This document shows, one piece after another, positions 1 to 8,354 of a DNA stretch of 54,996 nt. The DNA is from UMGS1781 sp045628105 (lineage in GTDB: Bacteria > Bacillota > Clostridia > TANB77 > CAG-508). The notes under the pieces are model-generated. The model saw only the letters and a list, made by a program, of their open reading frames with translations. It made no database searches and was not told the origin of the DNA. Both the position numbers and the translations under genes were made by a program. Position 1 is the first letter of the stretch. Each line of letters opens with the position of its first letter. The stretch covers positions 1-54,996 of the forward strand of contig JAZQOX010000029.1 in the NCBI GenBank assembly GCA_045628105.1. The letters are read 5' to 3'.

Positions 1-324
1 AAAGATGTTGATATTATTATTAACATTGATTATACTGAGGAGGAATTGAATAATGTAACAATACCAAATAAATCTATAATTATTAATACTGAAAATAAAA
101 CTATAATTCAGTCAAAAAAATTCTCGGGAATATATATAAAAAAATATGATGTTTATGTACCAGAACATTTGAGAGTAAAAGGATTTGAAGATTGTATGGT
201 ATATGAAGCCTTAATATATAATAAACCTGAAAATGAACAATATGTTCAAATAAAAAAAGATGAAATACAAATTAAGAATTTTGTAGGAATAAATGGCATA
301 ATAAACGAAAGTGAATTTGTCTAA
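1..324 (+). CDS. C-terminal part of an unidentified protein (truncated by window edge)
   Basis: The frame is open from base 1 to the TAA at 322-324, giving 107 residues with no start in sight. A TTG at position 46 follows GAGGAGG and could look like a start, but the frame upstream continues with compatible composition (KDVDIIINID), so I read it as the tail of a longer gene. The visible part alternates hydrophobic beta-strand-like stretches with charged segments and ends in a run resembling a small mixed alpha/beta domain. I do not recognise the family. It is followed by the greA promoter, so it probably ends its own transcription unit. Confidence 0.6.
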   Translation, partial: KDVDIIINIDYTEEELNNVTIPNKSIIINTENKTIIQSKKFSGIYIKKYDVYVPEHLRVKGFEDCMVYEALIYNKPENEQYVQIKKDEIQIKNFVGINGIINESEFV

Positions 325-340
325 AAATTAAAAAATATAC

Positions 341-369
341 TTGACAAAATGTGGTTTGTAGAGTAAGAT
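341..369 (+). promoter_or_regulatory. sigma-A promoter of greA
   Basis: A perfect -35 box TTGACA (341-346) is separated by 17 bases from TAAGAT (364-369). The greA start lies 36 bases downstream of the -10 box. Confidence 0.8.
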
Positions 370-404
370 TAAGAAACTATGAATAAGTAAAAGGGGTAGT
401 TAAA

Positions 405-884
405 ATGGAAGAAAAAGAAATTTTATTAACACAGGAAGGTTACGATAATCTAGAAAAACAGTTAGAATATTTAAAAACAGAAAAAAGAGCTGAAATTTCA
501 GAACGTATTAAGGTTGCATTAGGATTTGGTGATTTATCAGAAAACTCTGAATACGATGAAGCAAAAAATGCTCAAGCTGAAAATGAAATAAAAATAGTAG
601 ATTTAGAAAATAAATTAAGATATGCAAAAATTATTGATGAATCCGAAATAGATACAAGCACTGTACAAGTTGGAAATACAGTTAAAATGTTAGATATAGA
701 ATTTAATGAAGAACTGGAATATACAATAGTTGGTTCAACTGAAGTTGATTTAAGTAAAAATAGAATATCAAATGAATCACCTATAGGTGCAGCCTTAATT
801 GGAGCAAAAAAAGGAGAAACCGTTGAAGCAAATACACCAGGGGGAATTGCAAAATATAAAGTATTAGAAATAAAAAAACAATAA
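405..884 (+). CDS. greA: Transcription elongation factor GreA
   Basis: This 159-residue protein matches GreA in length and sequence. GreA binds in the RNA polymerase secondary channel and stimulates cleavage of backtracked transcripts. The N-terminal coiled coil (about residues 8-75) carries the family signature LSENSEYDEAK, with the acidic loop-tip residues that reach the polymerase active site. The C-terminal FKBP-like domain contains the typical SPIGAALIGAKKGE stretch (about residues 126-140). ATG at 405 follows AAGGGG at normal spacing. The gene has its own strong promoter upstream, and the next gene also has its own promoter, so greA is probably monocistronic. Confidence 0.97.
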   Translation: MEEKEILLTQEGYDNLEKQLEYLKTEKRAEISERIKVALGFGDLSENSEYDEAKNAQAENEIKIVDLENKLRYAKIIDESEIDTSTVQVGNTVKMLDIEFNEELEYTIVGSTEVDLSKNRISNESPIGAALIGAKKGETVEANTPGGIAKYKVLEIKKQ

Positions 885-909
885 ATTAACATAATTTTAC
901 CATTTTATG

Positions 910-938
910 TAGACAAAACCAGAAAAAGGTAGTATAAT
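910..938 (+). promoter_or_regulatory. sigma-A promoter of the SSB-like gene
   Basis: TAGACA (910-915), a 17-base spacer and a perfect TATAAT (933-938). The leader that follows is about 65 bases long and contains a small hairpin. Confidence 0.8.
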
Positions 939-943
939 AGAAT

Positions 944-966
944 TGCCTGCGATAAATTCGCAAGCA
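944..966 (+). other. Leader hairpin upstream of the SSB-like gene
   Basis: TGC-C-TGCGA (944-952) and TCGCA-A-GCA (958-966) can pair around a five-base loop, just after the predicted transcription start. No U-tract follows, so it is not a terminator. A role in mRNA stability or feedback is only a guess. Confidence 0.35.
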
Positions 967-1009
967 GTCTATGGTATAAAACGTATAGGCTTAAAAGGAG
1001 GAAATAAAA

Positions 1010-1684
1010 TTGGTTACAAATTATTCACAAAACAACTATATCGAATTAGTTGGTAAAGTTACAAGCGAGAAGAAATTCAGTCATGAAATCTATGGAGAAA
1101 GTTTTTATACTTTTAATTTAGAAATACCACGTTTAAGTGGAATATCAGATATAATACCAATCACAATATCTGAAAGATTAATTGCAAATTTTGACTTAAG
1201 TATAGGAAAAACAGTTATAATTGAAGGACAATTCAGATCATATAATACTTATGAAGAAACAAAAAGCAGATTAATTTTAACTGTATTTGTAAAAGAAATT
1301 AGAGAAAAAGGTGAAGAAGAAGAAATTAAGGTTCCTAATGAAGTTCAATTAATTGGTCATATTTGTAGAAAGCCAATCTACAGAAAAACACCATTTGGTA
1401 GGGAAATTGCTGACATATTAGTTGCAGTTAACAGAGCATATAATAAATCTGATTACATACCATGTATTACATGGGGAAGAAATGCCAGATTCTGTGAAGA
1501 TATGCCAATAGGAACAGAATTAAAACTTATTGGTAGAGTACAATCAAGACAATATGAAAAGAAACATGAAGATGGAACTGTTGAACCAAGAATAGCATAT
1601 GAAGTATCAATTAGCAGTTTAGAATTTGTAAATAAAGAAGAAGAAAACAAAGAAGAAAACACAACAACTGAAGAAGCAATGTAA
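1010..1684 (+). CDS. Single-stranded DNA-binding protein with two OB folds
   Basis: A 224-residue protein with two tandem OB-fold-like halves: residues about 10-98 (ELVGKVTSEKKF... FVKEI) and about 107-205 (VQLIGHICRKPI... SISSLEFV). The second half has the SSB-like pattern in which a sheet strand precedes PCITWGRNARFCE. The C-terminus is acidic (EEENKEENTTTEEAM) but does not end in the classical DDxPF tip. Proteins of this layout are annotated in Clostridia as single-stranded DNA-binding or primosomal PriB-like proteins. The start is TTG at 1010, chosen because AAAGGAGG sits at 995-1002. It lies 11 bases before the glycosyltransferase gene and probably shares its transcript. Confidence 0.75.
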   Translation: MVTNYSQNNYIELVGKVTSEKKFSHEIYGESFYTFNLEIPRLSGISDIIPITISERLIANFDLSIGKTVIIEGQFRSYNTYEETKSRLILTVFVKEIREKGEEEEIKVPNEVQLIGHICRKPIYRKTPFGREIADILVAVNRAYNKSDYIPCITWGRNARFCEDMPIGTELKLIGRVQSRQYEKKHEDGTVEPRIAYEVSISSLEFVNKEEENKEENTTTEEAM

Positions 1685-1695
1685 AGGAGTAAAAA

Positions 1696-2919
1696 ATGAA
1701 TTATTTGTATATATTACAGCAAGCATTAGTTGGAATAATTACAATATTTTGGGCATACAATATTGCAATAAGTATTTGCTCATTAATAAAATTCAAAGAA
1801 AAACCATTAATAACAAATAAACAACATAAATTTATGGCTATAATTCCAGCACACAATGAAGAAAGAGTTATTAAAAATTTAATAGATAGTTTATTAAACC
1901 AAAATTATCCAAAAGAGTTATTAGACATATATATTATTGCAGATAATTGCACAGACAATACAGCAAAAATTGCAAGAGAAATGGGTGTTATTGTTTACGA
2001 AAGAAATGACCCTAAAAAGAAAACAAAAGGATATGCAATGCAGTGGTTTTTAGCAAAAATGCAAGAGGAAGGCAAGGAATATGATGCTTTATGTGTATTT
2101 GATGCTGATAATGTTGTTGACAAAGAATTTTTTAATGCAATGAACAAAAAACTTTGTCAAGGTGAAGAGATTGTTCAAGGATATAGAGATATTAAAAATC
2201 CTGATGATACATGGGTAACAGCAGGATATGCATTATTCTATTGGACTTTACACAGATTTTATCATTTGGCAAGATATAATATTGGATTGTCGCCTTTACT
2301 TAATGGAACAGGATTCATGGTAAAATATGATTTAATAAAAGAAGAGGGATGGAACACTAAAACATTAACAGAGGATATAGAATTTTCTTTGATAAACATA
2401 GCCAAAGGTAGAGCTTTGGGGTGGGCAACAGATGCTAAAGTATATGATGAACAACCTTTAAAATTTAAACAATCGTGGACACAAAGAACAAGATGGTCAG
2501 TTGGACATATACAATGTTTTAAATACTATATAAAAGATTTGGCATCAGGAATAGTTAGAAACAAAAAAGCATTAAATGTTGATGGCTTTTTATATCTTAT
2601 GGGAATGCCAATTTTAATTGTTACACTCGCAATACTTATTATAAATTTCATCTTGTATTTAGGTGATGGAATGACAGTGACTGCTCTTTTATGGAACTAT
2701 GCAAAATATTTAATTGCAACATTTATTGCACCACCAATTACAGCGATTTTTACATTACTATTGGACAAAAGACCAATCAAACCAATGATTAAGGGAATTA
2801 TATGTTATCCATTATTTCTTGGCTCTTGGATTTTAATAAATATAAAGGCATTAATAAAACCAAATACAACATGGGAAAAAATAGAACACGTAAGAGATAT
2901 AAAAGTAAAAAACAATTAG
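1696..2919 (+). CDS. Membrane glycosyltransferase, family 2
   Basis: This 407-residue protein looks like a processive GT2 enzyme that moves sugars from nucleotide donors at the membrane. One N-terminal membrane segment (about 5-28) is followed by the GT-A domain opening with AIIPAHNEERVI. Then come the first metal/nucleotide aspartates (ADNCTDNT), a DxD motif in FDADN (about 135), the TEDIEF acceptor motif and the QRTRW motif typical of cellulose- and hyaluronan-synthase-like enzymes. The C-terminus has three or four hydrophobic segments. AAAGGAG precedes the ATG. The sugar and acceptor cannot be read from sequence. A perfect inverted repeat follows the stop codon. Confidence 0.85.
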   Translation: MNYLYILQQALVGIITIFWAYNIAISICSLIKFKEKPLITNKQHKFMAIIPAHNEERVIKNLIDSLLNQNYPKELLDIYIIADNCTDNTAKIAREMGVIVYERNDPKKKTKGYAMQWFLAKMQEEGKEYDALCVFDADNVVDKEFFNAMNKKLCQGEEIVQGYRDIKNPDDTWVTAGYALFYWTLHRFYHLARYNIGLSPLLNGTGFMVKYDLIKEEGWNTKTLTEDIEFSLINIAKGRALGWATDAKVYDEQPLKFKQSWTQRTRWSVGHIQCFKYYIKDLASGIVRNKKALNVDGFLYLMGMPILIVTLAILIINFILYLGDGMTVTALLWNYAKYLIATFIAPPITAIFTLLLDKRPIKPMIKGIICYPLFLGSWILINIKALIKPNTTWEKIEHVRDIKVKNN

Positions 2920-2922
2920 ACA

Positions 2923-2959
2923 ATAAGCAGGGATCGCAAAGGTTGCGATCCCTGCTTAT
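2923..2959. repeat. Perfect 17-bp inverted repeat after the glycosyltransferase gene
   Basis: Bases 2923-2939 and 2943-2959 are exact reverse complements around a three-base loop. The stem is G+C-rich, unlike its surroundings. It sits 3 bases after the stop codon. Neither strand shows a clear U-run directly after the stem, so it is not a classical intrinsic terminator. It may still stop transcription or protect the 3' end. Confidence 0.75.
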
Positions 2960-3006
2960 GATTTGAAATTAGACGATCAAAAAAATAAAAAAAAATGGAA
3001 ATAATC

Positions 3007-3035
3007 TTGCTATTTTTACCATAATATTGTATGAT
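3007..3035 (+). promoter_or_regulatory. sigma-A promoter of the 3075-7122 gene cluster
   Basis: TTGCTA (3007-3012), 17 bases, TATGAT (3030-3035). This is the only good promoter I see before the three-gene cluster. Confidence 0.6.
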
Positions 3036-3074
3036 ATTATAAGTAAAAAAAGTAAATGTAATGGAGGTTAAAAA

Positions 3075-3461
3075 ATGAAAAAAACAATTGCAATCGTTTT
3101 AATAATTTTATGTATTTTATCAGTCGGAACTGTTTTTGCTGCTGAAGAAAAAACAAGCAATGATGTGACAGGAATGAAAGATAAAATGGAAGAAAAAAGA
3201 GAATACTATACAGAGAAATATAAGGGGGATGAATACTGGTTTGCTGGCTATATTTTAGAAGAAGTAGTACAACCTTACAGTATTCCATTATGTTTCTTAG
3301 GAATTGCCGTAGGATTAATTTTTCAATATGTTTTAGGAACAAGAAGATTAGATTATAAACATAGAGGATTCAGCGCAGTTATAGTATTTGTAACAATATT
3401 ATTAATTTGCCAATTATTACCTTTCATTTATGCAGTAGTAGTAGTTGGTTGGAGGGGTTAA
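3075..3461 (+). CDS. Small exported membrane protein of unknown function
   Basis: A 128-residue protein. Residues 1-22 form a signal peptide or anchor ending in VFAAEE. A charged region of about 45 residues (DKMEEKREYYTEKYKGDE) follows. Two hydrophobic segments (about 72-92 and 100-124) end the protein. I do not recognise a family. GGAGG precedes the ATG. Its stop is four bases upstream of the next start, and the next gene's ribosome binding site overlaps its last codons. This suggests translational coupling with the TadZ/CpaE-like gene, and a membrane partner role for that protein is a reasonable guess. Confidence 0.65.
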   Translation: MKKTIAIVLIILCILSVGTVFAAEEKTSNDVTGMKDKMEEKREYYTEKYKGDEYWFAGYILEEVVQPYSIPLCFLGIAVGLIFQYVLGTRRLDYKHRGFSAVIVFVTILLICQLLPFIYAVVVVGWRG

Positions 3462-3465
3462 ACAT

Positions 3466-6018
3466 ATGAAAATCTTATTTGCAGTAAATAATGACAATAT
3501 TTCAGATGCTATAGTAAAAAAATATCAAACGGAATACAAAGAAATTTTGTCTTACAAGAATGTATATTATTTTAATGCAATTTTAAGAGAATTACAAAAG
3601 GATAAAAGCTATAGTAGGATAGTTATAAGTGAAGATTTAGAACCATTTGCAAATAATAATTATGAAGCAATTGATAATTTTTTATTTGAAAAATATACAA
3701 ATATATCTGAAGAAATAAAAACAACAAATGATAAAATAGATGTAATTCTTATTTGTGCAGATCGAAGAAAGAAAACTGATAGTATGCTTACAAAAATTTT
3801 TCAACTTGATATTTATAATGCTATTGTTGGACAAGATAGAAGTATAGACGAAATTTGCAGATTAATTTATTCACCAAGAGATAAAGAGGAAGCAAGAGTT
3901 TATTATAATATACGAGAAAGCGAATTTGGTGATGATGAAAATAGCGTTAGTGAAGCAGAAGTTGAAAATATAAGAGCACATTATGCTAGATTAGGAAAAA
4001 ATGAGGACAAATACGTAGAAAGCTTTAATAACATTGTTGAACAATATAATGATAAACAATTACAAATTATTATAAAATATTTACCAATGAAGGTTAAGGC
4101 TGTTCTTGAAGAACGTTCACCAAAATATCAACAATTAGCTATAGCATCAAACGGAATACAAGCTTTAGATATGAAGAAAAAAGCAGCTAAATATAAAGAA
4201 CAATTAAAAAGTAAACAGATTGATGAACCAATAAAAAAACAGGAAGACGGTGTGGTTGAACAATTTATTAAAACAAAAAATATAAAATCAGTTGTTGTTC
4301 CAACTAATTTACAAACGGATAACGTTAAGAAAGTCGAAATTATAAAACCAGAAGAACATATTCAAAAGTTTGATGATATAAAACCAGAAGAATCTATTCA
4401 GGAAGTTGTTGAACAACCAAAAAAAGGAAGAGGTAGACCTAGAAAAAATCCATTACCTGAGGTTAATGAACATAAAGAAAAAAGAGGAAGAGGTAGACCT
4501 AGAAAGAATGTTGTTCAGAATATAGAAGACATTGTAAATGAAAATGAACAAGAAGAAATTAAAGAAAATACTGTTTTAAATCAGCATAATCAAAACAGTA
4601 GTTCAAGTAACATAGAAGAAATCGAATTATTTGACATGGATGATACTAACCATGAAGAAGTTGATTTATTTGGAACAGATGAGGAATTAAATCAAAATGA
4701 AGAAAACGAAATAAATTTATTTGATGATGAATCTACAGATAAACAAGAAACAGAGAATGAAATAGATTTATTTGACGACATTAAAGAAAGTAATGATGAA
4801 ATAGATTTATTTGGCGATGCTGAAGAGAGTAAGGATGAAATAGATTTATTTAATGAAGAAGAAAAAATAGCACAGAATGATGAAGAAGACGATGAAATAG
4901 ATCTATTTAGTATTAGGGAACAAGAAACGTATAAAAAGGATTCAGATGTAGATTTGTTTGGTGATTTCGAAGAAGAAGAAAATAAAAATGATTATAATGA
5001 GACTGAAACAAATTTATTTGGAATGAACGAAGAAGAAAAAGAAACCAATATTATTAAGGAAAGTGATATAGAAGAAACTGAATATAATGAAGATATACAG
5101 AAAAACACTGAAATTAATAATAGTTTAATTGCAAATAATAGAAACATGGATAATTCGGATTTTACAAATTTATTAACAAGTGATAAAAAAGTTGTTGCGT
5201 TTGTTGGGACAACCAAAAATGGAACTTCTTTTGTTGTAAACAATACTGCTGAATTATTAGCTTCTATGGGCATAGATACAGCCATTTTAGATATGACAAA
5301 AACGAGAAATGCTTATTATATATATACAAATAATGAGGAATCTTTAAGACAAAAGTCAAAACAATGTATGGAGAACTTGGAAAACGGAATTGCAGATGGA
5401 ATAAAGGTAAAGAAAAACTTAACGGTTTATACAGAGATTCCAGACGTTAATAGAGAATATGATATTGATAGTATATTAAGCACTTTAGCAAGAGAACATG
5501 CGGCAATACTTATTGATACTGACTTTAGTACTGATCTTGGAATTTTTGGAAAAGCTCAAGAAATTTACTTAGTGCAATCAATGGATGTATTAACAATTCA
5601 ACCACTTACAGCATTTTTAAGAGAATTAAAATCAAAGAATATTTTAAAACCTGAAAGATTAAGGATAGTTATAAATAAGGCTAGAAGAGTTAGAACTTTA
5701 AGCAATAAAACATTAATTGGGGGAATGTCTTGCTATAATGCGCCAGATATGAGCTATATGACAGAACTATTCAAAAAAGATAATATAAAATATTGCCAAA
5801 TACCATTTGAAGAGCAAAACTATGACAAATATTTGGATTCATTAGTAAATTGTTCAATATCTTTGAATGGATATACAAAACAATTAATGACATCACTAAA
5901 AGAACTTGCGAATATGGTTTATCCTTTAGTTAATAAAAATTCAAGAGATAGAATGAGAATGGAACCATTTTCTGATAGAACAAACAATACATTGAATAGA
6001 ATGAGAAGAAATTACTAA
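3466..6018 (+). CDS. TadZ/CpaE-like protein with two AT-hooks, acidic repeats and a degenerate MinD-type ATPase domain
   Basis: An 850-residue protein. The N-terminus (about 1-130, MKILFAVNND...) looks like an atypical receiver fold. Residues about 320-350 hold two nearly identical AT-hooks (each GRGRPRKN), which in other proteins bind the minor groove of AT-rich DNA. Residues about 380-530 are very acidic with repeated EIDLF/EVDLF units. The C-terminal 270 residues (VVAFVGTTKNGTS onward) look like a SIMIBI/MinD ATPase, but the P-loop lacks the usual GK[ST] lysine, as in TadZ/CpaE atypical ATPases. Start 3466 is chosen over an upstream TTG at 3445 because GGAGGGG lies at 3451-3457. TadZ-like proteins localise pilus machinery to the pole. 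No pilus genes are visible here, so the function is open. Confidence 0.6.
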   Translation: MKILFAVNNDNISDAIVKKYQTEYKEILSYKNVYYFNAILRELQKDKSYSRIVISEDLEPFANNNYEAIDNFLFEKYTNISEEIKTTNDKIDVILICADRRKKTDSMLTKIFQLDIYNAIVGQDRSIDEICRLIYSPRDKEEARVYYNIRESEFGDDENSVSEAEVENIRAHYARLGKNEDKYVESFNNIVEQYNDKQLQIIIKYLPMKVKAVLEERSPKYQQLAIASNGIQALDMKKKAAKYKEQLKSKQIDEPIKKQEDGVVEQFIKTKNIKSVVVPTNLQTDNVKKVEIIKPEEHIQKFDDIKPEESIQEVVEQPKKGRGRPRKNPLPEVNEHKEKRGRGRPRKNVVQNIEDIVNENEQEEIKENTVLNQHNQNSSSSNIEEIELFDMDDTNHEEVDLFGTDEELNQNEENEINLFDDESTDKQETENEIDLFDDIKESNDEIDLFGDAEESKDEIDLFNEEEKIAQNDEEDDEIDLFSIREQETYKKDSDVDLFGDFEEEENKNDYNETETNLFGMNEEEKETNIIKESDIEETEYNEDIQKNTEINNSLIANNRNMDNSDFTNLLTSDKKVVAFVGTTKNGTSFVVNNTAELLASMGIDTAILDMTKTRNAYYIYTNNEESLRQKSKQCMENLENGIADGIKVKKNLTVYTEIPDVNREYDIDSILSTLAREHAAILIDTDFSTDLGIFGKAQEIYLVQSMDVLTIQPLTAFLRELKSKNILKPERLRIVINKARRVRTLSNKTLIGGMSCYNAPDMSYMTELFKKDNIKYCQIPFEEQNYDKYLDSLVNCSISLNGYTKQLMTSLKELANMVYPLVNKNSRDRMRMEPFSDRTNNTLNRMRRNY

Positions 6019-6033
6019 AAGAGGTGAAATTTT

Positions 6034-7122
6034 TTGAGTACAGCATTAATAACAATAGTATTAATTTTAATTGTAGCCGTCATTGGATTAATAATGTATA
6101 ATTTATCAATATACAAAAAGATTAGAGGATTAAGTAATACAAATGAAAAAATTGCAAATCTACGAGTATTACAAGATTTTATGGATACAATTGGGAAAGA
6201 TACATCTGCTGAAAATAAAATAAAAATTGTAAATGATATTCTAATTGAAAAATATAATATCAAATATTCAACAATTGTTGTTTTCAATGGAGCGGAATAT
6301 GTACTAAAAGCATCCAATGTTGACGAAAGATTGTGGGAAACAATGAAAAATCTTCATACAGATCCACTATTTAGGGATAGCATTACAAATGCTATGCCTA
6401 AATATGTAACTGTTAATAGTGAAAATGAAAAATTAAGTTACCAACGTGCAGATATGACAAGAGCAAAGTCAGCAATGTTTTTTCCATTATATATAGACAA
6501 TATATATATAGGTTATTGGATTATTGAAAGTAATACTATTCATGCATTTGATAACATGGATACGGGTATATTAGAAATAATAAGGGAAAACATTATATCT
6601 GTATTAAAAACGATTTCATATCAGAAAACATTAGAAAACATTGACAGAATAGACAAATCAACTGGATTAAATTCAGCAGAATATCTATATGGAAAAGGAA
6701 AACACTCAATTGATAAATATGGTAAAAGTACTGTTTGTATGTTTTCAATAAACAATATAGAAAATATAAACAGCAATTTAGGTAGAAAACTTGGAACAGA
6801 TTTAATAATTCAAGTTGCTAATAATGTTAAAGCCAACATTTCTTCGGATTATATTTTTGTAAGATATATGGGACCAAAATTTGCAATAGTTTTTTCTGGT
6901 GTAGAGTTAGATACAACAATAGAATTATCTAAAACAATAAAAAATAATATCGAGGCAATCATTATTTCAAACAAAAAAAATGAAAAATTAAAAATGAAAC
7001 CTGTTACAAATTTTATACTTGGAACATATTATAAAGGAACTGGAATTGAGGAAGTTACAAAAAAATTAGAAGAATATTTGGATAATTGTGACAAGGAAGA
7101 AAGTGCAATAAATTGTATTTAG
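6034..7122 (+). CDS. Membrane GAF protein with a degenerate GGDEF domain
   Basis: A 362-residue protein. Residues about 3-25 form a membrane anchor. Residues about 45-190 resemble a GAF sensor domain (STIVVFNGAEYVLKAS... GYWIIES). Residues about 205-350 align with a GGDEF domain: DKSTGLNS corresponds to D-x-LTGLxN, and RYMGPKFAIVF stands where R-x-GGDEF-x-x-x is expected. The GGDEF signature is therefore MGPKF, lacking the metal-binding acidic residue, so diguanylate cyclase activity is unlikely. It may bind a nucleotide or act as a scaffold. TTG at 6034 is chosen because GAGGTG lies at 6021-6026. The gene follows the TadZ-like gene by 15 bases and is probably in the same operon. Confidence 0.7.
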   Translation: MSTALITIVLILIVAVIGLIMYNLSIYKKIRGLSNTNEKIANLRVLQDFMDTIGKDTSAENKIKIVNDILIEKYNIKYSTIVVFNGAEYVLKASNVDERLWETMKNLHTDPLFRDSITNAMPKYVTVNSENEKLSYQRADMTRAKSAMFFPLYIDNIYIGYWIIESNTIHAFDNMDTGILEIIRENIISVLKTISYQKTLENIDRIDKSTGLNSAEYLYGKGKHSIDKYGKSTVCMFSINNIENINSNLGRKLGTDLIIQVANNVKANISSDYIFVRYMGPKFAIVFSGVELDTTIELSKTIKNNIEAIIISNKKNEKLKMKPVTNFILGTYYKGTGIEEVTKKLEEYLDNCDKEESAINCI

Positions 7123-7134
7123 GAGGTATATGGC

Positions 7135-7389
7135 ATGGTAAGTGATAAAACGATGAGCTTTAAAGTTGAAAAGGATAAAAGTTTAAAAACAAAAGAAATT
7201 TTGAAAACTGTTTATAGTGCATTGGAGGAAAAAGGATATAATCCAATAAATCAAATTGTTGGATATATTCTTTCAGGAGATCCAACATATATAACAAGCC
7301 ATAAGGAAGCAAGAAACATTATTAGACAAATTGAAAGAGATGAATTATTAGAGAGTATGGTAAAAAATTATATAGGAATAGAAGAATAA
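7135..7389 (+). CDS. ireB: IreB family regulatory protein (UPF0297)
   Basis: This 84-residue protein matches IreB/YrzL over its full length, including the family stretch EKGYNPINQIVGYILSGDPTYITSH. In Enterococcus, IreB is a substrate of the Ser/Thr kinase IreK and affects cephalosporin resistance. A threonine pair of the kind phosphorylated there is not obvious in this N-terminus (SDKTMSF). AGGAGG precedes the ATG. The TAA overlaps the ruvX ATG (TAATG), so the two are translationally coupled, the usual ireB-ruvX arrangement in Firmicutes. Confidence 0.95.
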   Translation: MVSDKTMSFKVEKDKSLKTKEILKTVYSALEEKGYNPINQIVGYILSGDPTYITSHKEARNIIRQIERDELLESMVKNYIGIEE

Positions 7390-7814
7390 TGAGAGTTTTA
7401 GGAATTGATTATGGCGATGCAAGAGTAGGAACAGCAATAACCGATGCATTAGGAATTACTGCACAAGGGTTAGAAACTATATGGCATAAAGGAAATGATA
7501 AGGTTGTTTTAGCAAGATTGGATAGTATAATAAGCGAATATGAAGTCTCGACGATAGTTGTTGGAATGCCGCTAAGTATGAATGGAGAAAAAACTGAGAG
7601 AGCAGAAAAAACAATGATGTTCATACACAAATTAAAGTGTAAATATAACAAAATAAAAATAGAAACAGTAGATGAGAGATTAACAACGGTACAAGCCCAT
7701 AAAACAATGAATTTTTTAGAAGTAAAACCTAAAAACAAAAAGAATATTGTTGACACATTATCAGCAATATATATATTAGAAACATATATAAATAATAAAA
7801 GACCCCTACAATAA
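7389..7814 (+). CDS. ruvX: Putative pre-16S rRNA nuclease / Holliday junction resolvase RuvX (YqgF)
   Basis: A 141-residue RNase H-fold protein. The first strand MRVLGIDYGDARVG carries the catalytic aspartate. VVGMPLSMNGE and VDERLTT are the family motifs, and an aspartate in NIVDTLSA completes the metal site. In E. coli the homologue matures 16S rRNA ends. The ATG overlaps the ireB stop. The stop codon lies inside the loop of an 8-bp hairpin (7803-7826), which may protect the transcript end or modulate yqeG expression. Confidence 0.95.
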   Translation: MRVLGIDYGDARVGTAITDALGITAQGLETIWHKGNDKVVLARLDSIISEYEVSTIVVGMPLSMNGEKTERAEKTMMFIHKLKCKYNKIKIETVDERLTTVQAHKTMNFLEVKPKNKKNIVDTLSAIYILETYINNKRPLQ

Positions 7815-7826
7815 TACATGTAGGGG
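7803..7826 (+). repeat. 8-bp inverted repeat spanning the ruvX stop codon
   Basis: CCCCTACA (7803-7810) pairs with TGTAGGGG (7819-7826) around an eight-base loop that holds the TAA stop. There is no U-tract, so a terminator is unlikely. Confidence 0.5.
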
Positions 7827-7856
7827 CAAAATTATTGTAGAAAAAATGGAGGCAAA

Positions 7857-8354
7857 ATGATTTTATATCCCAAGTTATATTTAACAAATGTAAAAGAAAT
7901 AACGATTGAACTTTTAAGAAACAGAGGAATAGATGCACTTATTTTAGATATTGATAATACTTTAATAGATTACGATAAAAATCTTTTAGATGGAGTAGAA
8001 GAATGGTGTACTGGTTTAAAACAAAATGGGATAAAAATGTGTATTCTTTCAAATACAAATAAATTGTATAAGGTAAAAAAAGTAGCTGACACTTTGAAAC
8101 TGGAGTATTTGTATTTTGCAAGAAAACCAAGTAGGAAAGGATTTACAAAAGCACAAGGACTATTGAATATTGAGCCAAGTAAAATCGCAGTAGTTGGAGA
8201 TCAGGTTTTTACTGATGTTTTGGGAGGTAATAGGAGCAAGATGTTCACAATACTTACAAAACCAATTGATAAAAGAGATATTTGGTTGACAAAAATCAAG
8301 AGACCTTTTGAGAGAATAATAATAAAAAGATATTTAAGGAGAGAAGAAAAATGA
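7857..8354 (+). CDS. yqeG: YqeG family HAD-IIIA phosphatase
   Basis: A 165-residue HAD superfamily protein. Motif I is LILDIDNTLIDYD (about residues 24-36), motif II is ILSNTN, the lysine is in FARKPSRKGF, and motif III is VGDQVFTDVLGGN. These features and the length define the YqeG family. Genetics in Bacillus links it to ribosome or GTPase-related functions; its substrate is not settled. GGAGG precedes the ATG. Its last four bases overlap the ppa start, so it shares a transcript with ppa. Confidence 0.92.
   Translation: MILYPKLYLTNVKEITIELLRNRGIDALILDIDNTLIDYDKNLLDGVEEWCTGLKQNGIKMCILSNTNKLYKVKKVADTLKLEYLYFARKPSRKGFTKAQGLLNIEPSKIAVVGDQVFTDVLGGNRSKMFTILTKPIDKRDIWLTKIKRPFERIIIKRYLRREEK

Noticed and set aside
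3445..3465. Upstream TTG start for the TadZ-like gene
   Set aside because: GGAGGGG lies between this TTG and the ATG at 3466, so the ATG is the better start.
7803..7826. Terminator after ruvX
   Set aside because: There is no U-tract, and yqeG follows closely on the same strand.
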